Under the pieces are notes generated by a model. It was not told the origin of the DNA. It did not search any database and saw nothing but the letters and a program-made list of their open reading frames with translations. From NCBI RefSeq assembly GCF_002005205.3, contig NZ_CP019702.2, positions 1-64,000 of the forward strand: 64,000 nucleotides of DNA. The letters are read 5' to 3'. Below, piece after piece: positions 43,775 to 53,004 of the stretch. Both the position numbers and the translations under genes were made by a program. Positions within the stretch are counted from its first letter, which is position 1, and every line of letters begins with the position of its first letter. The stretch comes from Rhizobium rhizogenes (GTDB lineage: Bacteria > Pseudomonadota > Alphaproteobacteria > Rhizobiales > Rhizobiaceae).

Positions 43775-44000
43775 GGGCCAGCCTTCGCGCTTGATAAGGA
43801 TATGCACACGCCTGTAGCCGTAGCGTACCCGCGTCTGGCAGATGTCCTTGATCTTCAGCTTTAGTTCGGCCTGCTCACCGCGCCTGGACTTGTAGATATA
43901 GAGCGACCGGTCGACTTTCAACACCGAGCATGCACGCCGGATCGAAACCTTCCAATCCACTTTCAACGTGTCGACAAGCTTGCGCCTGCGGGCAGGCCTC
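43775..44000 (-). pseudogene. IS3 (IS407-group) OrfB, N-terminal piece
   Basis: The frame reads SIRRACSVLKVDRSLYIYKS and ICQTRVRYGYRRVHILIKRE, the first part of an IS3 OrfB. It ends at about 43775 without the DDE core. It follows the orfA at 43999-44265 in a different frame, as normal for IS3 elements. The element is dead. Confidence 0.7.
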
Positions 44001-44265
44001 AAAGCTTTTTTGAAAGCACATCCTGCAGCATGGCCTTGTCCAGCGACAGGTCCGCCACGATCCGCTTCAGCTTGGCATTCTCCTCCTCGAGCTGCCGCAG
44101 ACGCTTCATCTCCGAGGGCATCAGACCGGCGTATTTTTTGCGCCAGTTGTAAAACGTTGCATCCGAAATGCCCGCCTTGCGGCACACCTCACCGATCGGC
44201 GTTCCATCCTCTGCCTGCTTCAAAACAAACGCGATCTGCGCTTCCGAGAACTTGGACGCTTTCAT
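43999..44265 (-). CDS. IS3 (IS407-group) OrfA
   Basis: An 88-residue helix-turn-helix protein with typical sequence (MKASKFSEAQIAFVLKQAED, GISDATFYNWRKKYAG) and a coiled-coil end (LEEENAKLKRIVADLSLDK). It is complete but part of a truncated IS3 element whose OrfB ends at about 43775. Confidence 0.8.
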   Translation of the reverse strand: MKASKFSEAQIAFVLKQAEDGTPIGEVCRKAGISDATFYNWRKKYAGLMPSEMKRLRQLEEENAKLKRIVADLSLDKAMLQDVLSKKL

Positions 44266-44447
44266 CGAATTCTCCTCTTCTTCCCATCAGGGATCATAAG
44301 TGGAAAATTCCAGTTCAAAATGGCCTAATTTGTTGGGGGCACGTCAAATGCCAAACGACAAACATCAAGCCGACGGCAGCAACAAATCCACACGCGGATG
44401 TAATTTATAAATCTATATTTACTTGTTAGAGAAATCGCGCGTAGAAG

Positions 44448-45080
44448 ATGAATAGATTCAGTGGGCGGGCGAGGCAGATGGGCACATACACTTTCGCAAA
44501 AAGGTCGGTCGAGTATTCTGCCAGAGCCTTGGCTCGTATTTCGATTCATCATTCGGCTGTAATGGCCTACCGGTCGATCGGATACGTTGCCGCTCTTGCG
44601 ACGACGGTGGTGCTCTTTAGCCTTTACACCGGGATCGCACGGCCAAGGACTTGGTGCCACGTTCCCAATTTCAGATTGGGTTACTTCTGGTATGATTTAT
44701 CCCCGTATGTGCTCGTCACATCTTTGATCGTGGGGATTTTTGTGTCTTCATTTCAGGTTCTGCGAGCTGATGCCAACATAGGCCATAGATTTACTGTCCT
44801 CACCTTGATCTATGCGATGTCGTCCGTCGTTTTCGCGCTCATTTATTTCTCGTTCGGTATCACGATTGACGGCGGGGAAAATGCAGGACAGGTCACGCCC
44901 CACGCTTCTGATTATTTGTATTTCTCGCTCATGAATTCACTAACCTTTCATGAGGCAAAAGGCTTTGTTGAGTGCGATAGCCTGCGATTTATCGTGTTCT
45001 TTCAGAAAATCTGCGGACCGCTGTTTGGCTTCTTCTATTTGAATCTGGCAACAGAAAGCATTAGTGGTCGGAACTCATGA
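44448..45080 (+). CDS. Pore-like membrane protein of unknown family
   Basis: A 210-residue protein with about four transmembrane segments (SIGYVAALATTVVLFSLY, LSPYVLVTSLIVGIFV, FTVLTLIYAMSSVVFALIYF, IVFFQKICGPLFGFFYL). Between the last two lies a re-entrant-like segment, SDYLYFSLMNSLTFHEAKG, placed like the pore loop of two-helix potassium channels (DALYFSLVT-type). The TVGYG selectivity filter is absent. It may be a divergent channel or an unrelated membrane protein. It converges on the EF-hand-like gene with a 27-bp gap. Codon use is less GC-biased than its neighbours. Confidence 0.5.
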   Translation: MNRFSGRARQMGTYTFAKRSVEYSARALARISIHHSAVMAYRSIGYVAALATTVVLFSLYTGIARPRTWCHVPNFRLGYFWYDLSPYVLVTSLIVGIFVSSFQVLRADANIGHRFTVLTLIYAMSSVVFALIYFSFGITIDGGENAGQVTPHASDYLYFSLMNSLTFHEAKGFVECDSLRFIVFFQKICGPLFGFFYLNLATESISGRNS

Positions 45081-45107
45081 TCGGACCTACGACGATGTGC
45101 CACTTCA

Positions 45108-45818
45108 TCAGAAGTAGCGACCTACAATATTATCTCGTGCCTCAACCTCTTGAGAATTCAAGAACCACACGTCCTCCATTCTAACCGTCCCCAACGTTTC
45201 ACTCTCAACGGACCCAACTAACGTGTTGACGCCATAGCCGATGTCCTCTTCAGAGAAGTTGGTATCAATTGACGTTATCTTTAAGTCAGAGACCGACCTG
45301 AACTCGTCAGGCGAGAACTTGGCATCCCCATTGTCGATCCAGAAACCGACCCCATCCAGCTCAACTCCATCGATCACGCCGTTCTCATTGGCGTCGAGAG
45401 CTTGGATCCTTACGAACCCATTTTCGACGGATCCGTCTATGCTATCTCCAAACAGCCATGTTCCATCTATGTCTCGAGGTGGCGTTCCCCTGCGGATATC
45501 TAGAACGAAAGCATCAGTGTTTACTTTCACCCAATCAATCTGATCGAGCTCTCCATCGCCATTGATATCGAAGGATACATACTTCCCCACTGAAAAAACC
45601 GTATAAAGCTTCTGTCGAGATTGAGTATGCCCCGTGATGTCTATCCGGCCGTTACCATTGAGATCAATTATCAATGGGCAGTCGCCCGCTCTGGCGATTG
45701 TCTGCTTCACTGTCGAGACGTAGATCACAATCAAGACAATAGGCATAAGCACAGTTAGTTTCAGGACCAACCGGTCCAGAGAATTAGTGAAGCCAATTCG
45801 GCCCGCTTTTACATGCAT
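45108..45818 (-). CDS. Membrane-anchored EF-hand-like calcium-binding protein
   Basis: A 236-residue protein with one N-terminal transmembrane helix (LVLKLTVLMPIVLIVIYV, about 20-37) and an extracytoplasmic domain with four calcium-loop-like motifs: DLNGNGRIDI, DINGDGELDQ, DANENGVIDG and DNGDAKFSPDE. These follow the DxDxDG EF-hand/dockerin loop pattern, although flanking helices are not obvious. It is probably anchored to the inner membrane with the domain in the periplasm. It is convergent with the pore-like gene. I do not recognise the family. Confidence 0.6.
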   Translation of the reverse strand: MHVKAGRIGFTNSLDRLVLKLTVLMPIVLIVIYVSTVKQTIARAGDCPLIIDLNGNGRIDITGHTQSRQKLYTVFSVGKYVSFDINGDGELDQIDWVKVNTDAFVLDIRRGTPPRDIDGTWLFGDSIDGSVENGFVRIQALDANENGVIDGVELDGVGFWIDNGDAKFSPDEFRSVSDLKITSIDTNFSEEDIGYGVNTLVGSVESETLGTVRMEDVWFLNSQEVEARDNIVGRYF

Positions 45819-45941
45819 ACCCAGACCCCCATCTTAGTTGTACGAAAGAGATCTGCATTTTGCCGTTCCAGTCAAGTATTTTGACTATTCTCCTCAAAAA
45901 TGGCTTTGGCGACTTGGATCCTCTCCGATAACCTGAATCCA

Positions 45942-47093
45942 TCAGAACAGCACATGGGTCTCGTTATAGGATTCCCCCGCTCGAAACCTCCCCCTCCCCG
46001 TCATCTCGCGCAGGCCCAACTCCGTCACGATCCGCCGCGCCGCCTGCGGCGTGACCTCGAGCGTTTTCGCTACCATCCCGGCCGACACCAGCGGTTTTGC
46101 CATAACCAGCTCAACCAGCTCCGGCAGTTTTGATGACGTTCGCCACCCCTCCAGCTTCCGCTCGAACATTTTTCGCGCCAAGACCAGCCGGCCATGTTCC
46201 TTCATGCCGATCTCGGCGGCCGCCAGCAAACCACGGGCGATAGCAAGGAGCCGGGTTTCGCGGGCGCGATGGCGGCGCCGGTCCACGGGAATGGTTTTCA
46301 GGCCAAGATTGATGGCGCAGAGATGGGCGCCTGACGTGATGCCAGCCTCGCGCAGGATCGACGCGACCAGCAGCCGGCCGAGCTAGGGCGCATGTTGAAG
46401 CACGGACAGTTCGTTCCAGGCATCGAGGGCAACGCTCGCTTGCAGCACCGCCGGCAGGTCTTGCACCTGCCGTAACACGCCGCGCCATTCGTCCAGCCGC
46501 TCATCCTCATCCCAGTCGAGATCATAGATCATCGAATCTTTTTCGACCCCGCCGCCGCGGCCAGGTCTTGTCGCGCTTGCGATCGCCGCATCCGATCGGG
46601 CCAGCAGCGCATCGATTGCGGCATAGTCGACGCCGGGTAAATCTTTTTCCTCGTCACCATCATCCCCCACCCCTTCCGCGTCGATCGCCACCGCCGGCCG
46701 AGCAACTCCGACCGTCGTCGCCTCGTCCCCGCCGCCCGACCCAATCTCCGAGGTTTTCCGCAGCGAGCGGATGCCGTCGGCAGAGAGGACCCACTCCGGG
46801 GATTGGTCGGCGATCCGCCGGCGGGTACGCAGAACGTCGCGGGCAATGGTGAGCTCATGGGTGGGCGTGCGGATGTCGCGGGTGGCGTCGTGGAGGACGA
46901 GGTCTTCGAGGTGAACGAGTTCGCCGTCGATCCAGAGTGAGGCGCAGGCGTCTGCAAAGTTTTGACGCTCGAGGAAGCCGGCGCCGACGGGCGAGCGAGA
47001 AATTCGCCCGTCGAGACGCGTCAAAGCGAGACCGGCGTCGAAAGCTGGGTGCATCAGGGCTGTCATGCTGATTTTCGAAAAATCGTAAGCCAT
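45942..47093 (-). pseudogene. RHE_PE00001-type DUF1612/HTH gene with in-frame amber
   Basis: A single frame of 384 codons interrupted only by TAG at 46383-46385 (codon 237). The upstream part has DUF1612-like features ([40 protein letters not shown]). After the amber it continues LGRLLVASILRE, AINLGLKTIP and a C-terminal helix-turn-helix (SAGMVAKTLEVTPQAARRIV, then GRGRFR). The homologous fragment at 43228-43560 has W (TGG) at the amber position, so this is TGG to TAG. The N-terminal half could still be made. Such proteins are typical of rhizobial plasmids; their function is unknown. Confidence 0.8.
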
Positions 47094-47566
47094 TGAAATC
47101 GTGGTAAATGATTTACTAAATGAAATCTATCTAAATATTGTATTTCGCCACACGGTACGGTTTTACGTTGCTTTAACAATCATCGATAATTCTTCAATAT
47201 CAATAATAGATATTTATTTCACTATAATATTATTATAATTATATATCGCCGACTGAAAGCGAAATTTTTACTTTACACTCTCCATTCTAGATAAATTCGA
47301 TCCGAAAATATATTCTCATCATCCAGCACCCATTTGCGAATCCCTCCTTTGAAGCCCAAGCATTCCTGAACATAATCGCGTGGAGAAGAACTCAGTTTGT
47401 CTATCGCTATTGCTTGAGTTCGCGTCTCGACCATCCTCCCAGCGCCCCGAGTGACGGCAATAGCGCGGAGGCGCGTCCGCAGGATTGATCGCACGCATAA
47501 AACCTTACGGGGGCCGCCTGGCCTCCGCAGACAAACTTGTCAGTTGTTGATCCGCCAAGATGCCGA
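47094..47566. other. AT-rich intergenic region, no firm gene
   Basis: The first 180 bp (47094-47272) are strongly AT-rich, unlike the surroundings. A 73-codon frame on the minus strand (47273-47494) ends in a plausible sequence (YVQECLGFKGGIRKWVL) but has no recognisable family, so I do not call it a gene. The rest holds the 3' region of the aldehyde-dehydrogenase gene. Confidence 0.4.
47499..47526 (-). terminator. Possible terminator after the sugar operon
   Basis: On the minus strand GGAGGCC (47526-47520) and GGCCCCC (47515-47509) form a 7-bp stem with one mismatch and an AGGC loop. Six bases later comes TTTT. It lies about 40 bp past the aldehyde dehydrogenase stop, the last gene of the operon. 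The gap before the T-run makes it weak. Confidence 0.35.
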
Positions 47567-49963
47567 TCAGGCTCCGTAGGGCACCCAGATGTTCTTCACT
47601 TGTATGGCCCTGCGCAAATAGTCACGGCCCTGCCCTTGTGTACGGTCAAGCCAATCGGGCTGACGCCCGTTATTGACCCAAGTGGCCTTCAGGTTGCCCG
47701 CAGACGCCCGCTCTACCATCGCGCTTCCATCAGCCGAACCGAAATACCAGATTGCTGCAACGTCATCATGCTCGGCCAGCGTCTTTGCAAGCAGATCGCA
47801 TTCGCCGGTGACAATGTTGATGACCCCGCCGGGCACATCCGAAGTGTCCAGCACTTGATAGAAATCACCGGCAATCAATGGATGGCGCGACGACGGGATG
47901 ACCGCAACGCGATTGCCCATGGCGATTGCCGGCAGCACCAGCGACACCAGCGAGAGGAGCGGCGCCTCATCCGGGCAAACGATACCGACAATGCCCCACG
48001 GCTCGTTCATGGCAAGCGTGACGTGGCGCGACTTGGTGGAGTGTACCGCGCCATCGAACTTATCAGCCTGGGCGGCGTAATAGGAAATACGGCGCAGAGA
48101 TGCGTCAAACTCGTCCTTTGCCTTCTTTTCGCTTACACCGGTACTATCGATGATGCGGACGACAAATTCGTCGCGACGCGCATCGAGGTTCTCTGCCAGA
48201 TAATAGAGCACCTGCGCGCGGTTATGGGCGGTTGCGGAACTCCAGCCCGTTGCCTTGGATGCTGCTTCCACAGCATTTCGGATGTCCTTGCGGTTGCCTA
48301 TTCCGGCCATGCCGATCACGGCGTTGCCCTTGCCGGCCACCGAATAGCTGTAGCCACCGTCGGGGCGGGTTTGCTTGCCGCCGATATAGTTCTTCATGGT
48401 CCGATCAAGGCCGTCGATCGCCATCTTGCTGTCAGCATTCGGCAATGCAGACGGCGTAAAGGCTTCAGCGGGCTTGTTGACCGGCAGGCTCTTTTCCCAG
48501 TCTGCCGCCAGATATTCGTAAAGCCCTTCGCGCGCACCTTCACGGCCGAAACCACTTTCGCGGTAGCCACCAAAACCTGCACCGGCGTCCAGCATATTAG
48601 TGCAGTTGATCCAGACCACGCCTGCCTTGACGCGGGCTGCCAGATCAAGCGCGACATTGATGTTTTCCGACCAGATGGAGGCGGCTAGGCCGTAGCGGGT
48701 GTTGTTGGCCAGCGAAACGGCTTCATCCGGCGTGCGGAATGTGGTTGCCGCAGCAATCGGACCAAAAATCTCAACCTGGCAGACCGTCGACGCCTGATCG
48801 ACATCGGTGAAGAAGCCGGGAGCGACGAAATTGCCGGTGGCCGGCAGCGGGTTGGAACTCTGCCAGAGTTCACCACCCTCCTCCACGCCCTTGCGGACCA
48901 GATCCGTGATGCGTTTCACCTGAGTAGCGGAAACAATCGCGCCGACATCGGTCGACTTGTCGAGCGGATCACCGATCCGCAGGGTTTCCAGCCGCTTTTT
49001 CAGCCGTGCATAAAATTTCTCGGCAATGCCCTCCTGCACCAGCAGGCGGGAACCGGCACAGCAGACTTCGCCCTGGTTGAACCAGATCGCGTCAACAACA
49101 CCTTCAACCGCCGCATCAAGATCGGCGTCCTCGAAAACGATGAAGGGTGACTTGCCCCCCAGTTCCAGAGACAGTTTCTTGCCCGAACCGGCGATCTGCT
49201 CGCGAATAACGCGGCCGACCTTGGTCGAGCCGGTGAAGGCGACCTTATCGACGCCATCATGGCCGCAGATCGCAGCGCCGGTCGAGCCATCGCCCTGGAC
49301 GACATTGACGACACCGGCCGGAAGGCCGACCTCGTGGCAGATTTCCGCAAAGGCGACAGCCGCCAGCGGTGTCAGGTCAGCAGGTTTCAGCACTACGGTA
49401 TTGCCGGCGGCAAGCGCCGGCGCGATCTTCCAGGCCAGCATCAGCAGGGGGAAATTCCAGGGGATTACCTGACCGCAAACACCGACCGGTGAGAAACCAC
49501 GGAACTCGTCTTCCACCATTTCGGCCCACCCGGCGTGATGGTAAAAGTGGCGGGCGACGAGTGGAATGTCGATATCACGGGTTTCGCGAACCGGCTTGCC
49601 GTTGTCCATCGTTTCCAGAACCGAAAGGAAGCGCTCGCGCTTTTGTATATGACGGGCGATGGCGTAGAGATAACGGGCGCGTTCGTGACCCGACAGCTTC
49701 GACCATTTTCCGAAGGCCGTGCGGGCGGCCTTGACCGCCTGATCCACGTCTTCCTCATTGCCGCAAATGATGTCCGCCAGCTTGTCCCCGTTTGCGGGGT
49801 TTGAAACGGCAATCGTCTTGCGGCCATCGGGAGAAACAAACCGGCCGTTGATATAATGACCGAACGAACGTCCGTGAGTGTCGAGCCACTGCTTCACATC
49901 ACCATTGGCTTCGGGGGAAGGTCCATATTCCATGGTTTCCAAAATGTCCTTGATGGGTCGCAT
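47567..49963 (-). CDS. ALDH16-like tandem aldehyde dehydrogenase
   Basis: A 798-residue protein from the ATG at 49963. The first domain (about 35-505) is a complete aldehyde dehydrogenase with NAD-site IPWNFPLLM, catalytic E267 in LELGGK and catalytic C301 in GEVCCAG. The second (about 520-798) resembles an aldehyde dehydrogenase but lacks the glutamate and cysteine, as in the ALDH16 family. Encoded 11 bp after deoC, it probably oxidises an aldehyde released by that aldolase (acetaldehyde or a related compound). It is the last gene of the operon. Confidence 0.85.
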   Translation of the reverse strand: MRPIKDILETMEYGPSPEANGDVKQWLDTHGRSFGHYINGRFVSPDGRKTIAVSNPANGDKLADIICGNEEDVDQAVKAARTAFGKWSKLSGHERARYLYAIARHIQKRERFLSVLETMDNGKPVRETRDIDIPLVARHFYHHAGWAEMVEDEFRGFSPVGVCGQVIPWNFPLLMLAWKIAPALAAGNTVVLKPADLTPLAAVAFAEICHEVGLPAGVVNVVQGDGSTGAAICGHDGVDKVAFTGSTKVGRVIREQIAGSGKKLSLELGGKSPFIVFEDADLDAAVEGVVDAIWFNQGEVCCAGSRLLVQEGIAEKFYARLKKRLETLRIGDPLDKSTDVGAIVSATQVKRITDLVRKGVEEGGELWQSSNPLPATGNFVAPGFFTDVDQASTVCQVEIFGPIAAATTFRTPDEAVSLANNTRYGLAASIWSENINVALDLAARVKAGVVWINCTNMLDAGAGFGGYRESGFGREGAREGLYEYLAADWEKSLPVNKPAEAFTPSALPNADSKMAIDGLDRTMKNYIGGKQTRPDGGYSYSVAGKGNAVIGMAGIGNRKDIRNAVEAASKATGWSSATAHNRAQVLYYLAENLDARRDEFVVRIIDSTGVSEKKAKDEFDASLRRISYYAAQADKFDGAVHSTKSRHVTLAMNEPWGIVGIVCPDEAPLLSLVSLVLPAIAMGNRVAVIPSSRHPLIAGDFYQVLDTSDVPGGVINIVTGECDLLAKTLAEHDDVAAIWYFGSADGSAMVERASAGNLKATWVNNGRQPDWLDRTQGQGRDYLRRAIQVKNIWVPYGA

Positions 49964-49974
49964 TTTTTCAGTCC

Positions 49975-50934
49975 TTATGCGGCAGCGTGATGATGAGCGC
50001 TGGAATAGCGGCCGGTTACGAAATGTTCGAGCTGCCGCTCGATATCGCCAAGCATCGAACTGGCGCCGATGCGGAACAGGTCTGGCTCCAGCCAGCGATT
50101 GCCCAGTTCCTCCTTCATCAGCGTCAGCCATGACAGCGCGTCCTTCGCCGTCTTCAATCCGCCTGCGGGCTTGAAGCCGACCATCTGGCCGGTCAGTTCG
50201 CCGTAATCGCGCAGCGCCCGCACCATGGTCAGACTGACCGGCAGAGTGGCGTTGACCTCCTCTTTGCCGGTGGAGGTCTTGATGAAGTCCGAGCCCGCCT
50301 GCATCGCCACCATCGAGGCTCGATAGACGTTGGTCAGCGTGTTGAGATCGCCCGTCGCGAGGATAGCCTTCATATGGGCGTCGCCGCAGGCTTTACGCAT
50401 CGCGGCAATCTCGTCGTAAAGTGCGGTCCAGTTCTGCGTCAGAACGAACTCGCGGGTTATGACAATATCGATCTCCTTGGCGCCTTGCTCGACCGCATAG
50501 CGGATTTCGGCCAGCCGCTGCGGCAGCGGTGTCAGGCCAGCAGGAAAGCCCGTGGCCACCGATGCGACCGGAATAGCCGAGCCTTCCAGCGCCTTGACGG
50601 CGTGGGGCACCATGGTCGGATAAACGCAGACGGCGCCGGTGGTGATGCCGGCATCCGCAAGGCCGAGTGCCTCGAGAAGGTCTTCCCGGACCGGACGGCG
50701 CGCTTTCGCGCACAGGCGGCGTACGCGACCGGGCGTGTCATCACCAGACAGCGTTGTCAGATCGATGCAGGTGATGGCCTTGATCTGCCAGGCGACCTGG
50801 TATTCCTTCTTAATCGAGCGCCGGGCGGTGATTGTCGCTGCACGCCGTTCGGAGGCACTGCGATTGATCGATACATCTTCAAACCATTCCGGCTTGAGAG
50901 CGGTGCCGTTATTTCTGGGAAATGCTTCGCTCAT
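49975..50934 (-). CDS. deoC: Deoxyribose-phosphate aldolase
   Basis: A 319-residue class I aldolase. The Schiff-base lysine is in DFIKTSTGKEEVNATLPV, and the CIDLTTL and VGFKPAGGLKT segments line the active site. It splits 2-deoxyribose-5-phosphate into acetaldehyde and glyceraldehyde-3-phosphate. The length and N-terminal extension (about 50 residues) match the longer, human-like DERA class. The ATG at 50934 has only a weak ribosome site. It lies 19 bp after the kinase gene and 11 bp before the aldehyde dehydrogenase. Confidence 0.9.
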   Translation of the reverse strand: MSEAFPRNNGTALKPEWFEDVSINRSASERRAATITARRSIKKEYQVAWQIKAITCIDLTTLSGDDTPGRVRRLCAKARRPVREDLLEALGLADAGITTGAVCVYPTMVPHAVKALEGSAIPVASVATGFPAGLTPLPQRLAEIRYAVEQGAKEIDIVITREFVLTQNWTALYDEIAAMRKACGDAHMKAILATGDLNTLTNVYRASMVAMQAGSDFIKTSTGKEEVNATLPVSLTMVRALRDYGELTGQMVGFKPAGGLKTAKDALSWLTLMKEELGNRWLEPDLFRIGASSMLGDIERQLEHFVTGRYSSAHHHAAA

Positions 50935-50953
50935 TTTCTGTCCATTTTTCTGG

Positions 50954-51892
50954 TCAGGCCGCGGCATTGGCATGGTCGCGGCAAAAAGCCTCGAACTCTT
51001 CGATGCTGGCATAGGCCTTCTGTGTTCCGGGACGGGTGATGGAATGCGCCGCGTAAAGCGATGCCTTCTTCAGGGAGGATACGACCTCGCGCGTTTCGGC
51101 GTAAAAGTGGGCAAAGGAGCCAATAAAGGCATCGCCCGCACCCGTGGTGTCCCTGGGCGTTACCTTGACGGGTTCGATGTTGACGATTTCGTTGGAAGTA
51201 ATCATGCGCGCACCACGCCCGCCCAAGGTAACGATGACGGTGCGAATGCCGCGTGCGATCAGCGAGCGGGCGGCGCTGACGATGTCTTCGTCGGTGTCGG
51301 TCGGTAACCCCGACAGCAAGGCAAGCTCGCTCTCGTTCGGCACGAGGAAGGTTACCTGACGGATGCGCTCAGGATCGAGATTGGCAGCGGCAGGCGCGGG
51401 ATTGAGGATCGTCTCGATACCGTTCTGGGCAGCAAGTTCGATGGTATGGTAGACAGTCTCAACCGGCACTTCCATCTGCATCAGGATCAAGCCACACTCT
51501 TTCAGATCTGCGGCCGCCTTGTCGACCTCCGCAGGCAAAAGGTCGGCATTGGCTCCTTTGACGATGAGGATGGAATTCTCGCCTGATTGTTCGACGAAGA
51601 TCGGTGCGACACCGCTGGATTTGCCAGCAACCTTCACCACATGACGCGTATCAACGCCAAAGCTCTCGAGGTTGCGGATGGTGTTATCCGCGAAGACATC
51701 GTCACCGACCCGGGTGACCATCATCACTTCAGCACCAAGGCGCGCCGCGGCAACCGCCTGGTTGGCACCCTTGCCGCCGCACCCCATTTCGAAGGTGGGC
51801 GCCTCAAGTGTCTCGCCCGGTCCGGGCATACGGTCCACATAGGTGATGAGATCGACCATGTTGGAGCCGACGACCCCGATTTTCTTACTCAT
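50954..51892 (-). CDS. rbsK: Ribokinase-family sugar kinase (deoxyribokinase candidate)
   Basis: A 312-residue PfkB-family kinase with GCGGKGANQAVAAARLG near residues 37-53, NPAPA in the middle and the catalytic DTTGAGDAFIGSF with the base aspartate near 253. The ATG at 51892 starts a typical MSKKIGVVGSNMVDL end. RbsK and DeoK share this fold; the neighbouring deoC suggests that 2-deoxyribose is the real substrate. It stands between the DUF4432 gene and deoC in the operon. Confidence 0.88.
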   Translation of the reverse strand: MSKKIGVVGSNMVDLITYVDRMPGPGETLEAPTFEMGCGGKGANQAVAAARLGAEVMMVTRVGDDVFADNTIRNLESFGVDTRHVVKVAGKSSGVAPIFVEQSGENSILIVKGANADLLPAEVDKAAADLKECGLILMQMEVPVETVYHTIELAAQNGIETILNPAPAAANLDPERIRQVTFLVPNESELALLSGLPTDTDEDIVSAARSLIARGIRTVIVTLGGRGARMITSNEIVNIEPVKVTPRDTTGAGDAFIGSFAHFYAETREVVSSLKKASLYAAHSITRPGTQKAYASIEEFEAFCRDHANAAA

Positions 51893-51917
51893 GCCGATAT
51901 TCCCCTGCTTATCTATT

Positions 51918-53000
51918 TTAAAGGGCGCTGATCCTGGCGCCGAACTCATCGGCGGCAGCGCGGTCGAGATAGCCCAGCCGTACCGGAAACACCCTGCGTT
52001 CACCCGGTGATAGTCTCTGCACATTGTTCTTGGCCTTTTCCGCCTGATAGCCTTCCGGCTCGCAGGTGGATGGCAGGGCGAATGCGGCAACCTGCGAATC
52101 CCCGTTGACCAGGATCCAACGCACTGTCTTCGGGAAGGCGGCGAGCGGATAGGAGATGGCAAAGCCATCTCCCTCACGTCGTTGCATCATCAGATGTGTC
52201 AGCCCCTCACCGTCTGCCTGCAGGCCATTGATGTAGAATACCTGTTCAGGGTCGTAACGTTGCGGTTCGTCGAGCACCTCCATGGCGGAAGGCTGACATG
52301 CCAGCGTCTCCAGCAGGGAAAAGTAATCGGGGGTTGGTGTAACGTGGCCGGGTACGGCAGTTCGCACCCTCACTTGCTCCGGCGTGTAGGGCACCGGCTG
52401 AACAATTTGCGCACCCTCGGCATAGGCAAAGTTCACATGGCACATATACATGAGATCCATAGGCGCTGAAGACAGGTTCTGGATGTCCATGACCATGTCA
52501 AAAAGCGTGTCTTCAGCACGCAAAGTCACGCTGGGGCGAGCCAGATAATTGGCACCAAAGCCCATGACATATTCGACTTCCCCGGTTGCACGCACGTAGG
52601 CGCCGCGGGAATCGTGTCCGATGACAAGACCGGCTTTGTCCATGACGGCACAGGGCATTTCGCCATGCAGGGCATGATTATCTTGCGGCGACGGGCAGCC
52701 GTTGCGCAACATGCCGCTATGGAATGCAAAACATCCGTATGTCTCGACGATTGAACCGGCTGGTCGCGGCATCGAAAAGCGGCTTCCCATAGTCAGGTCA
52801 ACGCCGTTGAATTCAACGCTCCAGATCATCTGCCCCATGAATGGCAATAGGACGATCCGGCCGTGGCGGTTCTCCAGTTGCAGCGCTTCAACGCCGGTGG
52901 CATAGCGGAAGGTGGTAACCTTCAGCCCATCGGTTGCGGCTAAAAGATGCGGGACATCGGTGAAGTCTCGGCTGCGGAGATGAAATTCTGTCGCCTGCAT
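51918..53000 (-). CDS. DUF4432 aldose-epimerase-like protein
   Basis: A 360-residue protein of the DUF4432 family, related to galactose mutarotase (aldose 1-epimerase). The pattern includes FMGQMIWSVEFNGVDLTMGS, HALHGEMPC and the beta-rich NLSSAPMDLMYMCHVNF. Its histidines (H in NHALHGE, H in MCHVNF) fit the mutarotase active site. It probably interconverts sugar anomers before phosphorylation. The ATG at 53000 is preferred because the permease gene ends at 53005; the frame is open to 53030. Confidence 0.78.
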   Translation of the reverse strand: MQATEFHLRSRDFTDVPHLLAATDGLKVTTFRYATGVEALQLENRHGRIVLLPFMGQMIWSVEFNGVDLTMGSRFSMPRPAGSIVETYGCFAFHSGMLRNGCPSPQDNHALHGEMPCAVMDKAGLVIGHDSRGAYVRATGEVEYVMGFGANYLARPSVTLRAEDTLFDMVMDIQNLSSAPMDLMYMCHVNFAYAEGAQIVQPVPYTPEQVRVRTAVPGHVTPTPDYFSLLETLACQPSAMEVLDEPQRYDPEQVFYINGLQADGEGLTHLMMQRREGDGFAISYPLAAFPKTVRWILVNGDSQVAAFALPSTCEPEGYQAEKAKNNVQRLSPGERRVFPVRLGYLDRAAADEFGARISAL

Positions 53001-53004
53001 GGGA

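Noticed and set aside
44290..44304. AGGGATCATAAGTG matching 14 bases of the first hipB operator
   Set aside because: It lies at an IS3 end, the second half-site is not conserved, and one match of this length between two places in 64 kb can be chance.
47273..47494. 73-codon frame on the minus strand
   Set aside because: No family, no ribosome site and no conserved context; listed only as part of an intergenic region.
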